A stretch of 64,000 bases of DNA, from positions 1 to 64,000 of the forward strand of contig CAAFZT010000054.1 of the NCBI GenBank assembly GCA_900767605.1, read 5' to 3'. Position numbers and translations under genes: made by a program. Positions 59,227 to 64,000 of this stretch are shown one piece after another. Each line of letters starts with the position of its first letter. Position 1 is the first letter of the stretch. A model generated the notes under the pieces. That model had not been told where the DNA came from. It saw nothing but the letters and a program-made list of their open reading frames with translations, and ran no database searches. Origin of the DNA: Bacilli bacterium (GTDB lineage: Bacteria > Bacillota_I > Bacilli_A > RFN20 > CAG-826).

Positions 59227-60885
59227 ATGCTAGAACGATTAACGATTCATAACCTTGCCATTCTCTCCAATGTCGACGCTCATTTCCACGACGGATTCAC
59301 GGTTTTAACCGGTGAAACCGGGGCAGGAAAAAGCCTTGTCATTGATTCTTTATCTTTATTATTAGGCGCACGCGCATCCACCGAACTGATCCGCGCTGGC
59401 GAAGATAAAGCCTCCATTCAAGGCATTTTCACTTCTTCTCCACGCATCGAGGCGTTCTTGGCTAAACGCGATATCCCTTCCCAAGACTCACTCACCGTTG
59501 AACGCATCATTGGGCGAAGCAAAAGCTACGCCAAAATCAACGGAGTCACTGTTTCTTTACCCGATTTACAAAAATTAGGAAGCGAACTCGCCGACATCCA
59601 TTCTCAATTCGATTTCCAAAAGATCTTAAATCCCGAGAATTACCTTTCCATTATCGATGGATTGTCCCCCTCGATTCTTGCAAACACCTTAGAAGCCTAC
59701 CAAGAAAAAAGAAACGCCTTCCTTAAAGCCAAGGAAGAATACGAAGTCCTCAAAAAAGAGAAAGAGCAGTTGGACGCGGGCAAGGATTTTTATGCCTACC
59801 AATACCAAGAGTTAAAAGCTTTGAATCTCTATGAAGGCGAAGAAGAGGAAATCGAAGCCCAAATCGATGTCTTGAAAAACTACGATAAGGTCTATTCCCT
59901 TCACCAAGAGGCCAATCAAATTCTGCGGAGCGACTACTTCGATCAACTTTACGAATTGGATCAACTCCTCAAAAAACTATCCGGATACGAAAAAGAATAC
60001 GAAGCCTACCAAGAAAAAATCGATGATCGTTATTACGAGCTTTCCGATTTGTTCGATGAATTAAAACGGAAACTCTCCGACATGGACTATGACCCGGAAA
60101 AGCTCAACGAACTGGAACAACGGCAAAGCGATATCGAGGAATGCAAACGGAAATATCACCGTTCCTATTCTGAGCTTTTGGAATATCGCGATTATCTTCA
60201 AAAGGGATTTGGAGATAACGCCAGCTTAGAAGACGCGTTAAAGGAAAAAGAAAAAGCCAAGGAAGAGGCTTTCGAAGAAGCTTATAAGACGGCTTTGGAA
60301 CTTAGCCAAATTCGTCAAAAAACATCTCTCAAAATCGAAAAAGAACTCGAAGCTGCATTAAAATCGCTTCTTCTTCAAGTTCAATTCCATATCGGCTTTG
60401 CCCCCATCTCGAAAAACGAGTCCGTCTTGGGTGAAAATGGCATCGACTCCGTGGATTTCTTAATCGAAACCAACGTTGGAGAAGGGATGAAGAGCTTATC
60501 GAAAATCCTCTCTGGCGGCGAGGCTAGCCGCATCATGCTGGCTTTCAAAGCCTTGCTTATCAAAGCCAAGAAAATTCCAACCGTCATCTTTGATGAAATC
60601 GATACGGGCTTAAGCGGGGTTTCCGCGCAGGCGGTCGCGAATAAAATCGCAGAGATTTCTCTTTCCACCCAAGTGATTTCCATTACCCATATGCCTCAGG
60701 TTGCTGCACGTAGCGATCACCAGATTCTCTTATCCAAAAAGGTAAAAGAAGGCAGGACGTATGCCGAAATCAAGGAATTAGGATTAGACGAAAAGATTCG
60801 CCAAGTTGCTTATTTAATCAGTGGGGGCGACATCACCCAAAAACAACTCGATTACGCGACCGAAATGGTCATGAGCCACTCTTAA
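59227..60885 (+). CDS. recN: DNA repair ATPase RecN
   Basis: 552 residues from the ATG at 59227. SMC-like: Walker A LTGETGAGKSLVIDSL near 27-42, a long central coiled coil (about 155-365, rich in Glu, Lys and Leu), then signature KILSGGEASRIMLAFKAL (near 424) and Walker B PTVIFDEIDTGLSG (near 450). It holds broken DNA ends together for recombinational repair. recN is SOS-controlled in Bacillus, but no LexA box (GAACN4GTTC) was found here. It ends in the shared TTAA with the DUF362 gene. Confidence 0.95.
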   Translation: MLERLTIHNLAILSNVDAHFHDGFTVLTGETGAGKSLVIDSLSLLLGARASTELIRAGEDKASIQGIFTSSPRIEAFLAKRDIPSQDSLTVERIIGRSKSYAKINGVTVSLPDLQKLGSELADIHSQFDFQKILNPENYLSIIDGLSPSILANTLEAYQEKRNAFLKAKEEYEVLKKEKEQLDAGKDFYAYQYQELKALNLYEGEEEEIEAQIDVLKNYDKVYSLHQEANQILRSDYFDQLYELDQLLKKLSGYEKEYEAYQEKIDDRYYELSDLFDELKRKLSDMDYDPEKLNELEQRQSDIEECKRKYHRSYSELLEYRDYLQKGFGDNASLEDALKEKEKAKEEAFEEAYKTALELSQIRQKTSLKIEKELEAALKSLLLQVQFHIGFAPISKNESVLGENGIDSVDFLIETNVGEGMKSLSKILSGGEASRIMLAFKALLIKAKKIPTVIFDEIDTGLSGVSAQAVANKIAEISLSTQVISITHMPQVAARSDHQILLSKKVKEGRTYAEIKELGLDEKIRQVAYLISGGDITQKQLDYATEMVMSHS

Positions 60886-61874
60886 CGGTCGTCTTGATCA
60901 AAGGGGATTAAGCTTTTCACGCAGTCTTTGGGCTGAATACGAATTTCATTGTTATCCAAATCAATGAGGACATAACGGTCATTTCCCATGCCCATTTCTT
61001 TCATATAGCTCAATTGCCTTAAGCCGTGACGAGATTCCATGCGTTCCACCAAGACGTGTCTTTCGTCTTCTTTCATCGCGTAGACGATATCGACGCACGC
61101 CTGGTCGATAGCAAGAAGATCTAAAGAAGCCAAAATCCCCACATTTGGAGTCACAACCGGCTCGGCACGGATCCCTTCGCAATCGCAGGACACGGACATG
61201 TTACGCATCACGTTGACGAAAGCAATTTGGTCCTTAAAGAATTCAAGGGTCGCCTTCGTGCTTTCCACCATGCGCTCCATGAATTCTTCCTTGGCTATGC
61301 TCCATTGATTGTTGGAATGGGGGTAGGTATGAATCATTGCTTTGCCAATGCGTCCATCCGCCATCCCAATGGCGAGGTTTTTGTTCGAGCCACCAAAACC
61401 GCCTTGGGTATGTCCCTTAAAATGGGTCAAAACCAAAAGGGAATCATAATTTCTCGTATGGGAGCCTACGCTCATTTCCTTAAAGTATTTGCCGCCGTGA
61501 AGGGGAAGCATCGTCGTTCCTTCTTCATCCAAAATATCCACGGGGCAAAAGTTCCAGCCGTTCTTCTCCAACGTTTTTCGATGGACTTCCGTCGTGTAAC
61601 GGTCACCCTCGTAATAGGTGTTGGTCTCCACAATCGTCGCTTCGGGCAAACGCGAGGCAAGCAAATCCTTCACCCAAGGACGAGGAAGGATGTTAGGCCC
61701 ACCCTGTTCGCCCGTATGAAGCTTGACCGCGACTTTCCCTTTCAAGGAAGCGGCGATTTTGTCGTAGGCTTTTTCTAGTCCTTTCGCGCTTAAATCGCGG
61801 GTAAAATAAACAATGGATTCGTTCCCCGTTCTTTCTTCATAGGGAACATAATGGCTACCGTCTTTTAGATTCAT
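60882..61874 (-). CDS. DUF362-family protein
   Basis: 330 residues from the ATG at 61874 (GGAG seven bases upstream); a GTG six codons earlier is inside that region. The family segment VAVKLHTGEQGGPNILPRPWV near 51-71 and TNTYYEGDRYTTEVHRKTLEKNGW (about 89-112), with FKGHTQGGFGGSNKNLAIGMA (about 155-175), are DUF362 hallmarks. The Cys-rich ferredoxin part seen in some members is absent. Function unknown; DUF362 proteins are proposed redox or metal enzymes. Convergent with recN, with overlapping stops. Confidence 0.85.
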   Translation of the reverse strand: MNLKDGSHYVPYEERTGNESIVYFTRDLSAKGLEKAYDKIAASLKGKVAVKLHTGEQGGPNILPRPWVKDLLASRLPEATIVETNTYYEGDRYTTEVHRKTLEKNGWNFCPVDILDEEGTTMLPLHGGKYFKEMSVGSHTRNYDSLLVLTHFKGHTQGGFGGSNKNLAIGMADGRIGKAMIHTYPHSNNQWSIAKEEFMERMVESTKATLEFFKDQIAFVNVMRNMSVSCDCEGIRAEPVVTPNVGILASLDLLAIDQACVDIVYAMKEDERHVLVERMESRHGLRQLSYMKEMGMGNDRYVLIDLDNNEIRIQPKDCVKSLIPFDQDDR

Positions 61875-62036
61875 AAATACTTCTCCGTTCACTGCTTTTC
61901 ATTTTATCCATGAAAGCCTTTATGTAAACATAAAAGCAGCGGATAAATCGTTACTAGTTCGATATTTATCATTATCTAGTTTTTATTACTAGTTCTTGTT
62001 TGAAATAAGTATATAATGAAGAAAAAGGAGGGCGTT

Positions 62037-62942
62037 ATGGAACCACTCGAAGCCGCCTTAAAACCAGAACAGGAAATCAAAAAACAACAGAGAGAAGTCT
62101 CGGAACGCAAAAAACAATATCGCGACTTGAAGCTGAATTACCTTCGCGACAAAGCCGCCTTAAAAGACCAGGCGAAAAAGGATATAGAGGAAAGAAAGCA
62201 GCAATATACCGTAGACAAACTTTCGATTGAACAGCCTTTAAAAGCAGAGAAATACCGCCTCAAAATCCAAAAGAAAAACCGAAACCGAGCTTTAAACGAA
62301 GCTCCGCGAAGAGGAATTCTAGAAGAAGTCGGCAATGCGACTACCCATGGGGTCGGAGCCATTTTGGGGCTAGTATGCCTAGGGTTAATGATTGCCAAAG
62401 CCAACGATGCGTGGAGTTTAACTGCCGCGATTATCTACGGGTCTTGTTTCTTTTTGCAGATGCTTTTCTCCTGCCTCTACCATTCCTTCCGCTGCGGATC
62501 GACGGTCAAGCGCATCTTCCGCCGCTTCGACTATTCTTCGATTTATCTTGCGATTGGGGGCACCTTCGCGCCATTATGGCTCATTTACATGCGAACCAAG
62601 ATGTGGGGGGACGTCGCCTCAATCGCCTTCATCTCCGTCCAATGGACCCTCATCGCCTTAGGCATCACTTTTGTCGCTGTCTTTGGACCCGGAAGAGTTC
62701 GTTGGCTCCATTTCACTTTGTATTTTGTGATTGGCTGGAGTGCCATTTTGTTCTTTCCTTATTGGATTCGCGGGGACATCCCCTTGCTCCTTTGGGAAAT
62801 CATCGGAGGATCCGTCTATACCCTCGGCATGATTCCCTTCGCCTTGTTAAAAAAGAAACCCGTCGCTCATTTCATTTGGCACTTCTTCGTTTTAGCAGGC
62901 GCCATCCTCATGTGGACGGGCCTTTATCTCTACGTTTTCTAA
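62037..62942 (+). CDS. Haemolysin III/PAQR-like membrane protein with coiled-coil extension
   Basis: 301 residues. The C-terminal 210 residues are a seven-helix haemolysin III (YqfA/YplQ-type) domain with EEVGNATTHGVGAILGLV at the first helix, SCLYHSFRCGS (His and Cys near 150-160) and PVAHFIWHFFVLAG (metal-site histidines) near the end. The first 90 residues are an added, highly charged Lys/Glu/Gln coiled coil (KKQQREVSERKKQYRDLKLN) that the usual 200-220-residue family lacks. Role of the family is unclear. GGAGGG precedes the ATG; -10 TATAAT is about 20 nt upstream. Confidence 0.8.
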   Translation: MEPLEAALKPEQEIKKQQREVSERKKQYRDLKLNYLRDKAALKDQAKKDIEERKQQYTVDKLSIEQPLKAEKYRLKIQKKNRNRALNEAPRRGILEEVGNATTHGVGAILGLVCLGLMIAKANDAWSLTAAIIYGSCFFLQMLFSCLYHSFRCGSTVKRIFRRFDYSSIYLAIGGTFAPLWLIYMRTKMWGDVASIAFISVQWTLIALGITFVAVFGPGRVRWLHFTLYFVIGWSAILFFPYWIRGDIPLLLWEIIGGSVYTLGMIPFALLKKKPVAHFIWHFFVLAGAILMWTGLYLYVF

Positions 62943-62957
62943 ATCGCCTTTCTGACT

Positions 62958-62993
62958 GCCACGTCTTCCCCTTCGAGGCGTGGTTTTTGTTTT
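62958..62993 (+). terminator. Terminator of the haemolysin III-like gene
   Basis: CCACGTCT / AGGCGTGG, 8-bp stem (one G-U), followed by UUUUUGUUUUU, about 17 bp after the stop. Confidence 0.8.
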
Positions 62994-63060
62994 TCCGTTC
63001 CATGTTTTTTGCTCTCGATAAAATTCTTTTAAAAAATAATGCGAACCGCTAAAAAAGCGC

Positions 63061-63066
63061 TAAAAT
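63061..63066 (+). promoter_or_regulatory. -10 box of the terminal ABC gene, apparently leaderless
   Basis: TAAAAT, 7 nt of A-rich sequence before the ATG at 63074. No SD and no clear -35. Confidence 0.4.
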
Positions 63067-63073
63067 AAAAAAC

Positions 63074-64000
63074 ATGATTGACGTGAAGGGGTTAGAACGC
63101 GTTTTCGTTAGCGGTAAGCACATAACCAAAGCCCTAAAAGGCATTGATTTGACGTTGCCAAACACCGGGCTTGTTTTCATTATCGGCAAATCCGGAAGCG
63201 GCAAATCCACCTTATTAAATCTCATCGCGGGGCTTGATAAGCCCACCGCTGGGCAGATTCTTTTTAACGGCAAAGACGTCTGCAAGTTCAACGAGAAGCA
63301 ATTGGACGAATACCACTATTCCAACATCGGCTTCATCTTTCAGAATTATTGTTTGATTGACGAAATGAGCGTCGAAGCCAATATTGCCATGGGCTTAAAA
63401 GAAAAGCCCAAGCATATCAAACATCAAATCCAACAGGCATTGGATGATGTGGCCCTAAGCGAAATTGCCAAAAAACGAGTCAAGCATCTTAGCGGCGGAC
63501 AAAAGCAACGCATTGCGATCGCAAGGGCTTTAATCAAAGATCCGCCTGTTTTGCTTTGTGATGAGCCTACCGGAAACTTAGACCGTCAATCCTCTGAAGA
63601 CGTGCTCAAAATTTTAAAAAGACGTTCGAGAACTTCCCTTGTTTTGGTCGTCTCCCATAACCTGCCCGAAGCCTATCGCTTCGCCGACCGCATCATCACG
63701 TTGACTAAAGGCTTTATCGTAGAAGACCTTTCTTTCCGTCCGGAAAGCCACGCGGATACCGAAACCTTATATTTGTCTAACCCGGATGAAATGACTCCCG
63801 AACAAATTGAAGGGGTCAACAAGGCTTTGGCGGAAGGCCGTATCAAACGGATCCAGCCCCGAAAAGAACTTTTTCAGCCAAGTATCCCCTGTCCCGATGA
63901 GCATGGAGAAGAAAAGAAGCTAAAGGGGCATTTCTTCACGCCGATTCCCACGATGATGAAGACTATCAACCATTCCAAATGGCGAATGGCCCTTTTCCCC
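63074..64000 (+). CDS. ABC transporter ATP-binding protein, 5' part; probable fusion with an FtsX-type permease
   Basis: 309 codons are open to the window edge, so the gene is cut off. ATPase with Walker A IIGKSGSGKSTLLNLIAG (near 38-55), Q-loop FIFQNYCLID, signature LSGGQKQR (near 140-147) and Walker B VLLCDEPTGNLD (near 160-171). This is the MacB/LolD branch. After about residue 225 the chain continues with a charged linker not normal for a lone ATPase, which suggests a fused FtsX/MacB permease as in many Bacilli. Substrate unknown, often a peptide or lipoprotein in this branch. Confidence 0.8.
   Translation, partial: MIDVKGLERVFVSGKHITKALKGIDLTLPNTGLVFIIGKSGSGKSTLLNLIAGLDKPTAGQILFNGKDVCKFNEKQLDEYHYSNIGFIFQNYCLIDEMSVEANIAMGLKEKPKHIKHQIQQALDDVALSEIAKKRVKHLSGGQKQRIAIARALIKDPPVLLCDEPTGNLDRQSSEDVLKILKRRSRTSLVLVVSHNLPEAYRFADRIITLTKGFIVEDLSFRPESHADTETLYLSNPDEMTPEQIEGVNKALAEGRIKRIQPRKELFQPSIPCPDEHGEEKKLKGHFFTPIPTMMKTINHSKWRMALFP

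Noticed and set aside
1..64000. CRISPR arrays, insertion sequences, prophage and integrase genes
   Set aside because: No regularly spaced direct repeats of 23-40 bp, transposase or integrase motifs were seen; the repeats found are short and lie in promoters.

Overview
The window looks like chromosomal DNA from an anaerobic, host-associated low-GC Gram-positive bacterium (Bacillota, class Bacilli, probably near the Erysipelotrichia/Mollicutes-like gut lineages). This is inferred from gene content: oxygen-sensitive pyruvate formate-lyase and class III ribonucleotide reductase with an FNR-type regulator, a sufCDSUB Fe-S operon, a YhaM/PrsA/HIT neighbourhood like that of Bacillus, a PotA with the large internal insert seen in mollicutes, and glycolipid-type glycosyltransferases with a flippase-like protein. 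UGA is used as stop and tryptophan is UGG, so it is not a code-reassigned mollicute. The mnmG-rsmG-parA-parB cluster suggests the replication origin is not far away. About three quarters of the genes lie on the minus strand. No insertion sequence, prophage or CRISPR array was seen.

Layout. 1-2 kb: a short fragment of uncertain nature and an AlbA/Schlafen-type regulator preceded by four 11-bp repeats. 2-8.6 kb: a tight six-gene operon (TetR regulator, glycerol-3-phosphate-dehydrogenase-like flavoprotein with a BFD domain, NAD/FAD oxidoreductase, DUF1667 protein, alkyl-DHAP-synthase-like FAD oxidase, lipid kinase) behind a strong promoter with a catabolite-repression-like palindrome on its start site. 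8.8-17.6 kb: a lipoprotein, tRNA-Arg and tRNA-Leu, a GH3 glycosidase, a glycosyltransferase, an Xre regulator, thyA-dfrA, a winged-helix protein and a membrane protein. 17.7-22.5 kb: potABCD with a structured leader. 22.7-32.4 kb: a riboflavin transporter under an FMN riboswitch, parAB, and a sufCDSUB-mnmG-rsmG operon. 32.9-37.2 kb: two very large secreted lipoproteins (one a parvulin-type foldase) and a HIT protein. 37.2-42.6 kb: yhaM, recX, a glycosyltransferase, a flippase-like protein and nadE. 42.7-50.6 kb: a DegV protein and the anaerobic-metabolism block pflBA, fnr, nrdDG. 50.6-56.6 kb: glycan use (GH95, GH20, mutarotase) and a lipoprotein. 56.8-64 kb: htpG with a CIRCE operator, recN, a DUF362 protein, a haemolysin-III-like protein with a coiled-coil extension, and the start of an ABC transporter running off the window.

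How the genes work together. The FNR-like regulator sits directly upstream of pflA and pflB, and an identical 14-bp FNR box lies before each of them at an activating distance; nrdDG diverges from the regulator, so glucose fermentation and anaerobic dNTP synthesis form one block. The suf operon runs into mnmG and rsmG without a visible break.

The most unusual signals are regulatory: (i) seven genes have a -10 box ending only 6-10 nt before the start codon and no Shine-Dalgarno sequence, suggesting leaderless mRNAs are common; (ii) an unidentified structured leader with an intrinsic terminator before potA; (iii) a 51-bp A-B-A'-B' arrangement of 12-bp elements between htpG and recN; and (iv) the six-gene flavoprotein/lipid operon, a candidate ether-lipid or glycerophosphate-redox pathway. 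All functional calls come from reading the sequence; no database search was run.
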